A DNA stretch of 64,000 nt, taken from assembly GCA_021733925.1 (NCBI GenBank), contig JAIPJY010000040.1, positions 1-64,000 on the forward strand, written 5' to 3'. Origin of the DNA: Prosthecobacter sp. Lineage in GTDB: Bacteria; Verrucomicrobiota; Verrucomicrobiia; Verrucomicrobiales; Verrucomicrobiaceae. Under the pieces are notes generated by a model that ran no database searches, was not told the origin of the DNA, and saw only the letters and a list, made by a program, of their open reading frames with translations. This document shows positions 1-8,760 of the stretch, one piece after another (position 1 is the stretch's first letter; each line of letters begins with the position of its first letter). The position numbers and the translations under genes are program-made.

Positions 1-1
1 T

Positions 2-1684
2 GCTCACAAAGCCATGCGCCGCCTCTGTGACACCCGCAAGGCCGTGAACCTCGACCTCGCCGTCGCCTTCTGCGACAAAATCGCCGCCCACGACATCCTC
101 CTCACCCACGCCCTCGACGGCCTCGTCAAAGGCCAGGAAAGCGGCGTGATCAAGCCCACCAAAGATGTCTCCGCCACTCTCACCCAATGGCGCACCCACT
201 CAAACGCTGACGTCCGCAAGCACAGCCAAACCCTCGCCGTCCTCTGGGGCGATGACGCAGCCGTGAAGGAAATGATCGTCGCGCTGCACGATGCCAAGAA
301 GCCCGAAAAGGAACGCATCGCCATCCTCCAATCACTGCGCAAGGTTCGCACCGACACCGTCAAAGAAGGCCTCAAACCCCTCCTCACCCCACAAACCTCC
401 ACCGCCCTCGCCGTCGCCGCCATCCGCGCCGCCGCAGACCTCGGCGGCGACGACTTCATCGCCCCGCTTCTGACCGTAGCGCAAGCCTCCGGCTTGCAGC
501 AGTCCGATCCTCAAGCCCGCGGCCTCCTCTACAACGCCGCCATCGAAGCCCTCAGCACCCGCACCACCTGGACGCAGGCCATGCTCACCGCCATCGGCGA
601 AGGCAAAGTCACCGCCACCGGCTTCCCCGTTCCCGTGCGCCGCGCCCTCGCCACCAGCAAAGACAAAGCCATCCGCGATCAAGCCTTCAAAGTCCTCGGC
701 GCATGGAAAGATTCCTCCGACGACGTCAAATCACTCATCGCCCAAAAGAAACAAGCCTGCCTCACCGGCGAACCCGATCTCGCCAACGGCAAACTCATCT
801 TCACCTCCACCTGCATCGTCTGCCACGAATTCCACGGCGGCGGCCAAAAGGTGGGCCCAGACCTCATCGGCAGCGGCCGCAGCAACCTCGACGCCATCCT
901 CGCCAACGTCATCGACCCCAACCAGATCATCGGCAACGGCTACGAAAACTTCACCGTCAGCACCAAAGACGGCCGCACCCTCGCCGGACGCGTCGTCGAA
1001 GACACCCCCAGCCACGTCAAACTCCTCGGTGCCGGCGGAGCCGCACAGGTCGTTCCGCGCGATCAAGTCGCCACCCTCACCAACACCAAGCAGAGCCTCA
1101 TGCCCATGGGCTTCGGCAACCTCCCCGACACCGCCTTCCGCGACCTCGTCTGGTACATCCTCGCCCCACCCGAAGAAGGCCCCCTCACCAAGGAGAAAAA
1201 AGACCTCCTCATCAAAGGCGTCGAAGACACCGCCCCCGCCAAACCCAAAGCCCCCAGCTCACGCGCCATCGACTGGGAAAGCGTCAGCCTATGGAATCCC
1301 GAGTGGAAAGTCAGCGCCCCCGACTTCGAACGCACCCCCGTCAAACTCGCCGAGTACTACGGTCGCAAAAACGTCCTCCTCATCCACCCCTTCCCCGACA
1401 AAAAAACGCCCGCCAGCTTCGAGCGCAAACTCAAGATCGAACCCGGCAAAACCAAGCTCACCGCCACCGTCGCCGCCGATGATCGCGGCGACTGGACCCT
1501 CAAAGCCGTGGTCAACGGCAAGGTCGTCAAAGAACTCAACGTGGACCACGAAAAACCCCGCTGGAAAACCCTCGATATCGATCTCTCCAAATTCGTCGGC
1601 CAGGAAGTCACCCTCCGTTTCGAAGCCCACGCCAACGGCTGGAGCATGGAGTTCGCCTACTGGGCAGGGATTGAGATAGAGTGA
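2..1684 (+). CDS. PVC-type heme-binding protein with HEAT-like repeats, 5' end outside window
   Basis: The frame is open to the left edge, so the gene is N-terminally incomplete; the ATG at 14 is unlikely to be the true start. The first 240 or so visible residues are helical, HEAT-like repeats. A c-type heme site CIVCH lies near visible residues 267-271, followed by GPDL and an MPMGF segment that could supply the axial Met, which is the arrangement of the putative heme-binding domain common in Planctomycetes and Verrucomicrobia. The last 130 residues form a beta-rich, carbohydrate-binding-like C-terminal domain. The protein is probably an exported electron-transfer or sugar-oxidising protein. 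The exact substrate cannot be told. The 3' end has a diverged copy of its last codons at 2655-2726. Confidence 0.85.
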   Translation, partial: AHKAMRRLCDTRKAVNLDLAVAFCDKIAAHDILLTHALDGLVKGQESGVIKPTKDVSATLTQWRTHSNADVRKHSQTLAVLWGDDAAVKEMIVALHDAKKPEKERIAILQSLRKVRTDTVKEGLKPLLTPQTSTALAVAAIRAAADLGGDDFIAPLLTVAQASGLQQSDPQARGLLYNAAIEALSTRTTWTQAMLTAIGEGKVTATGFPVPVRRALATSKDKAIRDQAFKVLGAWKDSSDDVKSLIAQKKQACLTGEPDLANGKLIFTSTCIVCHEFHGGGQKVGPDLIGSGRSNLDAILANVIDPNQIIGNGYENFTVSTKDGRTLAGRVVEDTPSHVKLLGAGGAAQVVPRDQVATLTNTKQSLMPMGFGNLPDTAFRDLVWYILAPPEEGPLTKEKKDLLIKGVEDTAPAKPKAPSSRAIDWESVSLWNPEWKVSAPDFERTPVKLAEYYGRKNVLLIHPFPDKKTPASFERKLKIEPGKTKLTATVAADDRGDWTLKAVVNGKVVKELNVDHEKPRWKTLDIDLSKFVGQEVTLRFEAHANGWSMEFAYWAGIEIE

Positions 1685-2202
1685 CCCAAGGCTCCGCTGT
1701 GATGTCCCGAAGAAAACAAATCGAACTAGTCTGCGCACTGCTGATCAGTGCAGGCACCACTGCCATCTTGTTTGCCGTCTTTTCCAGGCGTGACTGGCAG
1801 CTGATGGGCCTTGCTTCGTGTGGGGGCTTCGTGGCCTTGGCCATCCTCGGGCTGGTCAGTTATCTGACCCTGCCAGCAAGTGACCGAGCACGGCCTGCGC
1901 CGCCATTGGACAAAAGTAGGCTGGTCATCGGCGCTCACCTCAAGGCTGTCATTCCTGATGTTGAAGGCTGGGAAGCCCTCGAGTCGCTCACCCGCAATGG
2001 CAGGTTCGACAAGTCCACTCATCACCATGTTCTCCTCGGCAAGCCCCAGCGGCATGACTCGGGTAGCTGGGAGGTGCGCCTCGAATTCCGTGACGACCTG
2101 CTGGTCGCGTATTCGTGGTCATTCCACTCCAGCAAGTCATGGTCTCTCAGCCGAGCTTCAGGCTGGGTGTCACGACGATCGGCCCTCATGACCGCAGGCT
2201 AA
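1681..2202 (+). CDS. hypothetical small membrane protein, two TM segments
   Basis: The GTG at 1681 overlaps the upstream TGA (GTGA), suggesting translational coupling; an ATG at 1702 is an alternative start. Residues about 16-37 and 42-64 are hydrophobic and look like two membrane helices, followed by a soluble tail of roughly 110 residues. I do not recognise the family. The stop codon sits exactly at the edge of the inverted-repeat element beginning at 2203, so the natural 3' end may have been replaced by that insertion. Confidence 0.5.
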   Translation: MTQGSAVMSRRKQIELVCALLISAGTTAILFAVFSRRDWQLMGLASCGGFVALAILGLVSYLTLPASDRARPAPPLDKSRLVIGAHLKAVIPDVEGWEALESLTRNGRFDKSTHHHVLLGKPQRHDSGSWEVRLEFRDDLLVAYSWSFHSSKSWSLSRASGWVSRRSALMTAG

Positions 2203-2525
2203 TTCTACTTCGGTAAGTCATCAGGAGGCATAAAATCCATCGGGAGATCCTGCGGCATCACATTTTTACCTTGGAATGCCCTTGGCATGTTGTCACTGCC
2301 TTTCGTCATCCCATTCCTCTTTGCACCAGTCCCAACGGGACTGCGCATCATAGCGAAGGGGTGCCGAGCCTCAGCGAGGCTACCCTGGTACCGGACGACA
2401 ATCACCGGGAAGCCAACCCAGCGCCTTCGCCACACACCACGTCCACCAGCAGCGTTTGCAAGAAGCTCCGCCGCGCTCAGAACGTGCCGCCAGCCCCCAA
2501 ACCCCGATGACTTACCAAAGCAGAA
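2203..2525. mobile_element. MITE-like element bounded by 20-bp imperfect inverted repeats
   Basis: Positions 2203-2222 and 2506-2525 are inverted repeats matching at 18 of 20 positions, both differences being transitions, and sharing a perfect GGTAAGTCATC core. Between them lies copy 1 of the hairpin repeat family described at 2328-2479. There is no credible protein; the minus-strand frame at 2205-2435 is a translation of the repeat. A non-autonomous element is inferred from structure; no target-site duplication was identified. Confidence 0.45.
2328..2479 (+). repeat. dispersed hairpin repeat, family B, copy 1
   Basis: It starts with the hairpin AGTCCC-AAC-GGGACT (2328-2342), then a second stem-loop (GGGTGCCGAGC...ACCC) and a tail containing CACCAGCAGCG and CCGCCGCGCTCA. 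The same order is seen at 8971 and 21101. The arms of the first hairpin differ in each copy but always pair, and the AAC loop is constant. Copy 1 is the most diverged. Confidence 0.75.
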
Positions 2526-2578
2526 CTAATGCTTGCCGCAGCAAGCCAGACTCCCCCACTTTTGGTGTCGCCCGTCCG

Positions 2579-2726
2579 AAATCATGCAGCCCCCATGCGT
2601 CGCGCCCCAGCACGCCTTTCCCTCCTGGCACTCAGCCTGAGTCTTCACGCCGCCCTCCGCCTCGAAGCCCACGCCAACGGCTGGAACATGGAGTTCTCCT
2701 ACTTGGCAGAGATCGCGCCGGAGTAA
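2579..2726 (+). pseudogene. chimeric gene fossil: protease signal peptide joined to heme-protein tail
   Basis: From about 2579 to 2658 the DNA is a diverged copy of the start of the CtpA-like gene (compare 3076-3160), encoding MRRAPARLSLLALSLSLHAA. From about 2655 to 2726 it is a diverged copy of the end of the heme-binding protein (compare 1615-1684), encoding EAHANGWNMEFSY and a stop. The frame is continuous, giving a protein of about 45-65 residues made of a signal peptide plus a C-terminal scrap. A deletion between two former paralogues, or template switching, would produce this. It is not expected to be functional. Confidence 0.7.
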
Positions 2727-2732
2727 TCCCCA

Positions 2733-3035
2733 TCACTTCCGAAGACGTCTGATGACAAAAACGAGAGCTTCAATCCCGACAATGATGAGCCCCCATTCTG
2801 TCCATCGACTGGCCACCAGCTGGCCATAGGTTCGACCATCGAGATGGATCTTCATCGCCGTCGGCTTCATGCCTGACGGCGTTTCCATGTAGGTTCCAAT
2901 GCTGGGCGAATAAAAGCGGTCATCGGGTGAATGGAAATAAGGATTCACCACCGTCAGGATGGCCGCGAGAAGCAAATAACAGAACCAGCGACAATAGGGA
3001 GGCTGTGGCCTCTGCGGTTGGGTGCTCGTTTGCAT
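2733..3035 (-). CDS. hypothetical small membrane protein, two TM segments
   Basis: This 100-residue protein has a hydrophobic segment near residues 16-31 and another near 80-95 with an RRLRK end, giving a two-helix membrane topology with about 45 soluble residues between. I do not recognise a family. It is divergent from the CtpA-like protease, with about 50 bp between the two starts if the protease begins at 3083. Codon use resembles the neighbours, which favours a real gene. Confidence 0.55.
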   Translation of the reverse strand: MQTSTQPQRPQPPYCRWFCYLLLAAILTVVNPYFHSPDDRFYSPSIGTYMETPSGMKPTAMKIHLDGRTYGQLVASRWTEWGLIIVGIEALVFVIRRLRK

Positions 3036-3082
3036 GCAGAACCATGCTGGCAGAATTTCCTCTGTCGCAAAAGCTCGAAATC

Positions 3083-4513
3083 ATGCACTGTGCCTCCATG
3101 CGTTGCGCCCCCGCACTCCTTTCCCTTCTGGCCGTCAGCGTGAGCCTTCACGCCGCCCCTCCGTCCCCTGCCCCCACCCCAGCGGCACCCGCGACGACTC
3201 CGGCCCCCAAACCCGTGACAAAGCCAGCAGAGGCGAAACCTGCCCCCAAGGCAGAGCCGAAGACACCCGCAGCCCCCGCCAAGCCGCCGCCTGAAGACGC
3301 CTACGTGCAGATGGAAATGCTCACACGCGCCATGGAGATGGTACGGCAAAACTACGTGGATGACTCCAAGATCACCTATGCAGAGCTGGTGGAGGGGGCC
3401 CTCGAAGGCATGCTCCACAAACTCGACCCCCACTGCGAATACATGGGCAAGTCGCTTTTCGAAGACATGCAGCGTGAGCAGAGCGACACCTCCGAAGGCA
3501 TCGGCATCACCATCGCCCTGCGACAGGGCATCCTCACCATCATCACCGTCCGCGAAGACGGCCCCGCCGCTGCCGCAGGCCTCCTTTCTGCCGATCAACT
3601 CGTGCGCATCAACGAAGTCCTCACCGATTCCGTCGGCATCGCCGAGGCCATGCAACTCCTCAAAGGCAAAGCCGGTGATGAAGTGCGCCTCACCATTCGC
3701 CGTCCCGGCACCAAGCAGTTCCTCGAATTCAAGGTGAAGCACGAAACGCTCGCCGAGACCTCCGTGCATGACCCCATGCTGCTCTCGCCAAAAATGGCGG
3801 GCGCTTACAAGATCGGCTACGCCCGCATCTCCCAGTACAACCAGCCCACGCCACGCGAACTCAGCAAGGCGCTGGATGTCCTCGAAAAAGAAGGCATGCA
3901 GGCCTTCGTGCTCGATCTCCGCAACAACCCCGGCGGCCTCGTGGACAGCGCCGTGGCCGTGTGCGGCGAGTTCCTCCCCGAAGGCACCGTGGTGGTCACC
4001 ACCGAGGGCCGCGTAGCCTCGCAAAATCCCCCCCCCTTCCGCACCCCGTCACGCAATGGCAAGGAGCCGCGCAAGTATCCCATCGCAGTGCTGATCAATC
4101 AGGGCAGCGCCAGCGCCTCTGAACTGACCGCAGGCGCGCTGCAGGATCTGAAGCGCGCCATCATCGTCGGCACCACAAGCTTCGGCAAAGGCAGCGTGCA
4201 GACCATCCTGCCCATGAAAAACGGTGCCGCCATGCGCCTGACCACCGCGAAGTACTACACCCCAAGCCATCGCACGATCCACGAAGCCGGCGTCGAGCCC
4301 AACATCGTCTCCGCCCTGACCTCCGAAGAAGAACTCCGCATCGCCAAATGGCGCGCCTCCCACGGCACCGGTGAAGCCGCCGCCCTGGAACTCGCCAACC
4401 TTGGCGACAAACAGCTCGAACGCGCCGTGGACTCGCTCAAAGGCGTCCTCGTCTTCGATGCCTTCGTCGCCCCCGCCCTCGCGCCCGCAGCGAAGCCCCT
4501 GGAAAGCCGCTAA
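3083..4513 (+). CDS. ctpA: S41-family carboxy-terminal processing protease (CtpA/Prc-like)
   Basis: The protein is an exported serine protease that would trim or degrade periplasmic proteins. With the ATG at 3083 it has 476 residues: a signal peptide (1-24, ending SLHAA), a long Pro/Ala/Lys linker (25-72), a helical segment, a PDZ domain (about 130-215, EGIGITI...GDEVRLTI) and an S41 core. The catalytic Ser is residue 344 in GSASASE and the catalytic Lys is residue 369 in FGKGS, 25 residues apart as in E. coli Prc. An ATG at 3098 is an equally good start and aligns with the fossil copy at 2595. The frame is open from 2927, but that start would put 50 non-secretory residues ahead of the signal peptide. 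Confidence 0.92.
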   Translation: MHCASMRCAPALLSLLAVSVSLHAAPPSPAPTPAAPATTPAPKPVTKPAEAKPAPKAEPKTPAAPAKPPPEDAYVQMEMLTRAMEMVRQNYVDDSKITYAELVEGALEGMLHKLDPHCEYMGKSLFEDMQREQSDTSEGIGITIALRQGILTIITVREDGPAAAAGLLSADQLVRINEVLTDSVGIAEAMQLLKGKAGDEVRLTIRRPGTKQFLEFKVKHETLAETSVHDPMLLSPKMAGAYKIGYARISQYNQPTPRELSKALDVLEKEGMQAFVLDLRNNPGGLVDSAVAVCGEFLPEGTVVVTTEGRVASQNPPPFRTPSRNGKEPRKYPIAVLINQGSASASELTAGALQDLKRAIIVGTTSFGKGSVQTILPMKNGAAMRLTTAKYYTPSHRTIHEAGVEPNIVSALTSEEELRIAKWRASHGTGEAAALELANLGDKQLERAVDSLKGVLVFDAFVAPALAPAAKPLESR

Positions 4514-4575
4514 AGCAGATACAAACAAGTGCACCCTCCTGCCAAGGAGCGCGTCAAAGGCGCCAGCAAAGTGGT

Positions 4576-4600
4576 CCGCTCAGTCCCCTGAGCGGTTTCT
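4576..4600 (+). terminator. stem-loop between convergent genes
   Basis: CCGCTCAG (4576-4583) pairs perfectly with CTGAGCGG (4588-4595) around a TCCC loop and is followed by TTTCT. It lies between the end of the protease and the end of the convergent MFS/spermidine-synthase gene, so it may stop transcription. The U-tract is weak. Confidence 0.5.
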
Positions 4601-4664
4601 GGGCAGTCGATCACGCTAATGCCTCACAAAAGAGGGTGCGGGCCACAATCTGCGCCAGCATCCA

Positions 4665-6239
4665 TCACTCCAGCAAACTGCGCGCGATGATCGCATCGAC
4701 GGGATTGTGATCATCCGTAAAAACGTAAGTGGAACGCGGCACCGTGCCTGCGGGGACGTGGGTGCGGATGAGATGTTCCTCCCACGAACCGGCGGCGACG
4801 TAGCGGCCAGTGATTAGCGACTTCAAATTCTCGCGTGAGCACATGATAATGACATTTCGCGCCTGATCGCGTGAATAATGAGAGCGGGCCTCCACATCGA
4901 AAATCTCGACGGAAGGGAACACTTGGCTCAACGTGCTGAGCATGCCGGAGGTGAGCTCAGACCTCGGCCCGGAGACGGCGGCGATCAAATTCATGATGAA
5001 AACCCCCTTCGGCTCCAGGTGATCCGCGATCTGCTGATAAAACTCCTGCGTGGCAAGGTGTGGCGGGATCTGGCGGATGCCGTTGTAAGCGTCTCCGAAA
5101 ATAAGGTCCCACTTTTTGCCCTCGTTTTGCAGCAGGTAACGGCGCGCATCGCCGGCATGAGCCTTCACCTGCGGGAACTCGTCGAGCTTGAAGTACTTGC
5201 GACCCACCTCGATGACCTGCGGGTCAATCTCGACGACATCGACGGTGGCTTCAGGAAAATCGCGCGACACATTCTCCGGCATGCCGAAAGCTCCGGCACC
5301 AATGAACAGGGCGCTGCTGACCTTCGCGGGCTCGCGCAGCAGGGCGAGCTTCCAGTAATGCTGATAGGCCATGATCAGATCGCCCGTGTTCGCGTCCATG
5401 CCACCTTCCGCAGTGGAGTCGAGCTGGAGCACGCGGCGCAGCACATCACCGTCCTGGCGTTCACTGACCTCGATGTGATGATAAAACGACTCGTGCTCGT
5501 AAATGACACCCGGTTTCGGCTTCGGCGTGGTCATCAAGCTCATGCCAAAGGCGAAGACACCGCTCAAAATCACCGGTGCCTGCTGCTTGAGGCTGTTTTT
5601 GGCGAGCAGGAAGGCGGCGATCGCCAGCAGGAGCAGCAGAGTCGCCGTGCCAAAAAAGATGCTCCGCACACCAAAGGTCGAGAGCAGGAAAAAGCCCGAG
5701 AGAAAGGTGCCGACGAAACTGCCGAGCGAGCCCAGCATGCTGATCGTACCCGCCGCCGCGCCGACGTGCGTGTCCTTGAGCGTGAGACTGTAAAAGCGCA
5801 CCGCAGCCGGTGAGACCGCCCCGAGCAGAATCCCAGGAATCGCAAACAGCAGCAACGAAATCATCACCGGCCCGGCAATGAGCCCATGGGCACTCAGGCC
5901 GACGGCAAACACCGTGTGCAGCGCCGGGATGAAAAAGGTCAGCACCGCAGATCCCGCCAGCAGCCAGCCGAGGAGATCGAGCGCCATTTTACGATCGGCA
6001 AGATGTCCTCCGAGATACCCACCCGCACTGAACGCGATCAAGATGACCCCGATCAATGCAGTCCAGGTATAGACGCTGTTGCCAAAGAACGGCGCCAGCA
6101 GCCGGTAGGCGCAGATTTCGATGACCATCATGGCGGCTCCGGCGAGGAAGCAGGAGAGCCCCAGAAAAATGCGCGTGCCGCGTGTGGCGGCGGCATTGTC
6201 GGCCAGAGGTGCGGGAGATTTGGAAGGTGTGCGGGACAT
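4665..6239 (-). CDS. fused MFS-like transporter / spermidine-synthase-fold protein
   Basis: Residues 23-215 contain about six or seven hydrophobic helices with an MFS-like loop (GGYLGGHLADRK, 73-84). Residues 255-500 form a Rossmann methyltransferase fold of the spermidine synthase family: FIGAGAFGMPE (312-322), VVEIDP (335-340) and FGDAYNG (381-387). Such fusions are common in bacteria and are usually annotated as fused MFS/spermidine synthase. The actual substrate is not established, and polyamine synthesis should not be assumed. It is followed on the same strand from upstream by a lipoprotein gene 12 bp away. Confidence 0.85.
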   Translation of the reverse strand: MSRTPSKSPAPLADNAAATRGTRIFLGLSCFLAGAAMMVIEICAYRLLAPFFGNSVYTWTALIGVILIAFSAGGYLGGHLADRKMALDLLGWLLAGSAVLTFFIPALHTVFAVGLSAHGLIAGPVMISLLLFAIPGILLGAVSPAAVRFYSLTLKDTHVGAAAGTISMLGSLGSFVGTFLSGFFLLSTFGVRSIFFGTATLLLLLAIAAFLLAKNSLKQQAPVILSGVFAFGMSLMTTPKPKPGVIYEHESFYHHIEVSERQDGDVLRRVLQLDSTAEGGMDANTGDLIMAYQHYWKLALLREPAKVSSALFIGAGAFGMPENVSRDFPEATVDVVEIDPQVIEVGRKYFKLDEFPQVKAHAGDARRYLLQNEGKKWDLIFGDAYNGIRQIPPHLATQEFYQQIADHLEPKGVFIMNLIAAVSGPRSELTSGMLSTLSQVFPSVEIFDVEARSHYSRDQARNVIIMCSRENLKSLITGRYVAAGSWEEHLIRTHVPAGTVPRSTYVFTDDHNPVDAIIARSLLE

Positions 6240-6251
6240 GGGTGTTCGCGG

Positions 6252-6686
6252 TCAGTCGTTGTAGAAGACGAGGCTCATGATCTTCCAGCCGGTGGATGTT
6301 TTGATGAGCGTGAAACAATCGGTGCCGAGGGTGATGTCGGCTCCCTTGGTGAGCTTCCAGCGCACGCTGGCCTGGGCGGTGCGTTCGTCGCTGAGAATTT
6401 TCATGTCCGTGGGCACCTCGGTCATCGGCACCGTGGTGCTGGCGTGGCTGAGTTTCTGACCATGCAGAAAGTCAGTCAGCCCCTGGCTTTGCGGCATGCC
6501 CTGATGCACGAAGGTGATGCGCGCCTGCTCGTGAAAGCAGGCCCCGTACCCGTCCATGTCCTTGGCGGACCAGGTGGAAAAATAATGCGTGAGGAACTCG
6601 CGCACGTCGGCGGACTCCGTTTTTGACCCGGCTGGCTGGCAGCCCAGAAGCATGAGGGCCAAAACAAGCAGGGAAGCATGACGCAT
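6252..6686 (-). CDS. NTF2/SnoaL-like lipoprotein
   Basis: Starting at the ATG at 6686, the protein begins MRHASLLVLALMLLGCQ, a lipoprotein signal with a lipobox LLGC. The mature part of about 125 residues resembles the NTF2-like superfamily (DUF4440/SnoaL type): YFSTWSAKDMDGYGACF near the start and a C-terminal GWKIMSLVF strand. Its ligand or reaction is unknown. In-frame ATGs exist upstream to 6755 but would bury the lipobox. It probably shares a transcript with the MFS fusion downstream and with parB 78 bp upstream. Confidence 0.75.
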   Translation of the reverse strand: MRHASLLVLALMLLGCQPAGSKTESADVREFLTHYFSTWSAKDMDGYGACFHEQARITFVHQGMPQSQGLTDFLHGQKLSHASTTVPMTEVPTDMKILSDERTAQASVRWKLTKGADITLGTDCFTLIKTSTGWKIMSLVFYND

Positions 6687-6763
6687 GACCAATGTCATCT
6701 GACTGGAACGCATGCTTGTTTCGTCATTCGTCATCGGATTTCGGCATTGGCGCACAGCGCCCG

Positions 6764-7675
6764 TTATTCCTCCGCAAAGGCCTCTTCTTTGACGCCGATC
6801 ACACTCAGGATACGGTTCAAATCTTCCACGCCGTAGTAGTCGATCTCAATTCGGCCCTTCTTCTCGGCGTGATGGATGCTCACATTGGTCGTCAGATGCT
6901 GAATGAGCTTCTGCTCCACGGCCTCAATGGCACGGATCAGGTCCGTCTCCGTGGGCTTCGGTTTGGGCGGCGGTGGCGGATGCAGGATGGCATCGACCGC
7001 TTTTTCCGTGGCGCGAACCGTGAGGCTCTTGGCCACGATCTGCTGCGCCAGACGTTCCTGCTCATCATGCTGCTTGAGCATGAGCAGCACCTTGGCATGC
7101 CCGGTTGAAATTTTCGTCGCGACCAGCATGTCGCGAATGCCCACCGGCAGTTCCAGCAGGCGCATGGTGTTGGCCACCGTGGCGCGGTTCTTGCCCACAC
7201 GCTGCGCGATGTCTTCCTGGCGCATGTGGAAATCCTTCGCGAGACGCGAGTAAGCCTGCGCCTCATCGATGGGGTTCAACCCTTCGCGCTGCAGGTTTTC
7301 GATCAGCGCCATCTCCAGCACGTCCTTGTCGCTGGCTTCGCGGACAATGACGGGGATTTCCTTGAGACCAAGCTCGCGTGAGGCACGGAAGCGGCGCTCT
7401 CCGGCGATCAGTTCCAGCTTGCCATTCACCCGGCGCACGATCAGCGGCTGGATGATGCCATGCTCGCGGATGGACTCCATCAGCTCCGTCAGCATCTCCG
7501 GCTGGAACTCCTTGCGCGGCTGCAGCGGGCTGGGGACGATCTGGTCCAGCGTCACACGATTCACCACATCTCCCGGAGCTGGCTGGGCAAGCGCAGGCAG
7601 ACGCGACACTCCCGACACCGAGGAGGATGCCGAAATGAGTGCGCCGAGACCTTTGCCGAGTGCCGCTTTTGCCAT
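6764..7675 (-). CDS. parB: chromosome partitioning protein ParB
   Basis: The chosen start gives MAKAALGKGLGALI, the typical ParB N-terminus; the frame extends to 7750 without family support. Domains in order: N-terminal ParB/Sulfiredoxin fold (residues about 40-130, with PSPLQPRKEF, GIIQPLIVR and the CTP-binding GERRFRAS patch), helix-turn-helix DNA-binding core (ENLQREGLNPIDEAQAY onward), a proline-rich linker PPPPPKPKP, and a C-terminal dimerisation segment. It binds parS, spreads using CTP and helps segregate origins. ParA, normally the upstream partner, is absent from the window; upstream lies the divergent yicC gene. No parS-like palindrome was noticed. Confidence 0.95.
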   Translation of the reverse strand: MAKAALGKGLGALISASSSVSGVSRLPALAQPAPGDVVNRVTLDQIVPSPLQPRKEFQPEMLTELMESIREHGIIQPLIVRRVNGKLELIAGERRFRASRELGLKEIPVIVREASDKDVLEMALIENLQREGLNPIDEAQAYSRLAKDFHMRQEDIAQRVGKNRATVANTMRLLELPVGIRDMLVATKISTGHAKVLLMLKQHDEQERLAQQIVAKSLTVRATEKAVDAILHPPPPPKPKPTETDLIRAIEAVEQKLIQHLTTNVSIHHAEKKGRIEIDYYGVEDLNRILSVIGVKEEAFAEE

Positions 7676-7788
7676 AGGGATGGCGAGACTAGGGAGCACC
7701 CGGGATGATGCAAATTGGAATCGCGCCGAATGTGCAGCAACCGCATCCAAAGCTTTACCAATGTCAAATATCGCTCCATCTGATGGCT

Positions 7789-8664
7789 ATGAAAAGCATG
7801 ACAGGATTTGGCCGGGGCGAAGCACAGCGCTCCGGCGTGACGTGGAGCGTGGAATGCAGCTCCGTGAACCGCAAGCAGCTCGAAGTCGCGGTCAATCTCC
7901 CCCGTGAACTTTCCGAGCTTGAAAACGTGGTCCGCGCCGAGGTTTCCGCCGCTGTTTCCCGTGGCCGCGTGAATGTCGCAGTACGCAAGGAATCCGCCGC
8001 AGCCGGCACCGATGCCATTAGCGTCGATCAAGAACTGGCGGCGCACTATTACCGCGCCATGCACGCTCTGGCCTTGAAACTGGACATTCCGCCTCAGATT
8101 TCACTGACCGACATCACCCGCCTGCCCGGCGTGATCACCCAGACGCAGACAGAAACAGCCACCGAAGACGCCTGGCCCTCCATCCAGGAGGCTCTGGCTG
8201 GCGCCCTGAAGCAGTTGAACACCATGCGAAATGCTGAAGGTGCCAGTCTCCGCAGCGACATCGAAGCACGGCTCGCAGCCATCGAATCCCTCCTCGAATC
8301 CATCTGCGCCAAAGCCGCCACCGTCCCCGAGCACCAGCGCAAAGTGCTCCGCCAGCGCCTGGAGGACGCCGGCCTCCCCCTCCCTCTGGACGACGAGCGC
8401 CTCGTCAAAGAAATCGCCCTCTTCGCCGACCGCACCGACATCTCCGAAGAACTCACCCGCGCCGCCAGCCACGTGCAGCAGTTCCGCTCCTACCTGGCCA
8501 GCGACACCCCTGCCGGACGCAGCCTCGATTTTCTGCTGCAGGAATTTTTCCGCGAGTTCAACACCATGGGCTCAAAGTGCAACAACGCCGAAATCGCCCA
8601 CCACGTCGTCACCGCCAAAACCGAGCTGGAAAAAATCCGCGAGCAAGTCCAGAACGCCGAGTGA
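7789..8664 (+). CDS. yicC: YicC-family endoribonuclease-like protein
   Basis: The N-terminus MKSMTGFGRG is diagnostic of the YicC family; an ATG six bases earlier (7783) is also possible. The 291-residue protein has the YicC N-terminal domain (to about residue 155) and the C-terminal DUF1732 part ending with DFLLQEFFREFNTMGSK. Family members in other bacteria have been linked to stationary-phase survival and RNA cleavage; the role here is not established. It is divergent from parB with a 113-bp shared intergenic region. Confidence 0.93.
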   Translation: MKSMTGFGRGEAQRSGVTWSVECSSVNRKQLEVAVNLPRELSELENVVRAEVSAAVSRGRVNVAVRKESAAAGTDAISVDQELAAHYYRAMHALALKLDIPPQISLTDITRLPGVITQTQTETATEDAWPSIQEALAGALKQLNTMRNAEGASLRSDIEARLAAIESLLESICAKAATVPEHQRKVLRQRLEDAGLPLPLDDERLVKEIALFADRTDISEELTRAASHVQQFRSYLASDTPAGRSLDFLLQEFFREFNTMGSKCNNAEIAHHVVTAKTELEKIREQVQNAE

Positions 8665-8714
8665 GGCAGCGCATATCGCAAAACCCTTTTCCGCATCAAG
8701 CATCTGGAGCCTTT

Positions 8715-8760
8715 GGAGTGCGGTAGCGCAGCGAGGAACGAGCGCAGCTACCGCTTTCGC
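8715..8760 (+). repeat. REP-like hairpin, copy 1
   Basis: GCGGTAGC (8720-8727) pairs perfectly with GCTACCGC (8747-8754) over a 19-nt loop that contains GAGGAACGA. A second copy with the same 27-base register lies at 13060-13104, just upstream of the RAYT-like transposase. Together they look like a REP family served by that enzyme; the link is inferred. Confidence 0.7.

Noticed and set aside
703..1482. Plus-strand frame rich in Arg/His/Pro
   Set aside because: Out-of-frame shadow of the heme-binding protein gene.
2205..2435. Minus-strand 76-residue frame
   Set aside because: It is a translation of family B repeat copy 1 and carries no protein feature.
2927..3082. N-terminal extension of the CtpA-like protein
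   Set aside because: It places about 50 non-secretory residues before an evident signal peptide and overlaps the divergent small membrane gene.
6764..7788. parS sites or parA next to parB
   Set aside because: No palindrome resembling the common TGTTTCACGTGAAACA type was noticed, and the divergent neighbour is yicC.
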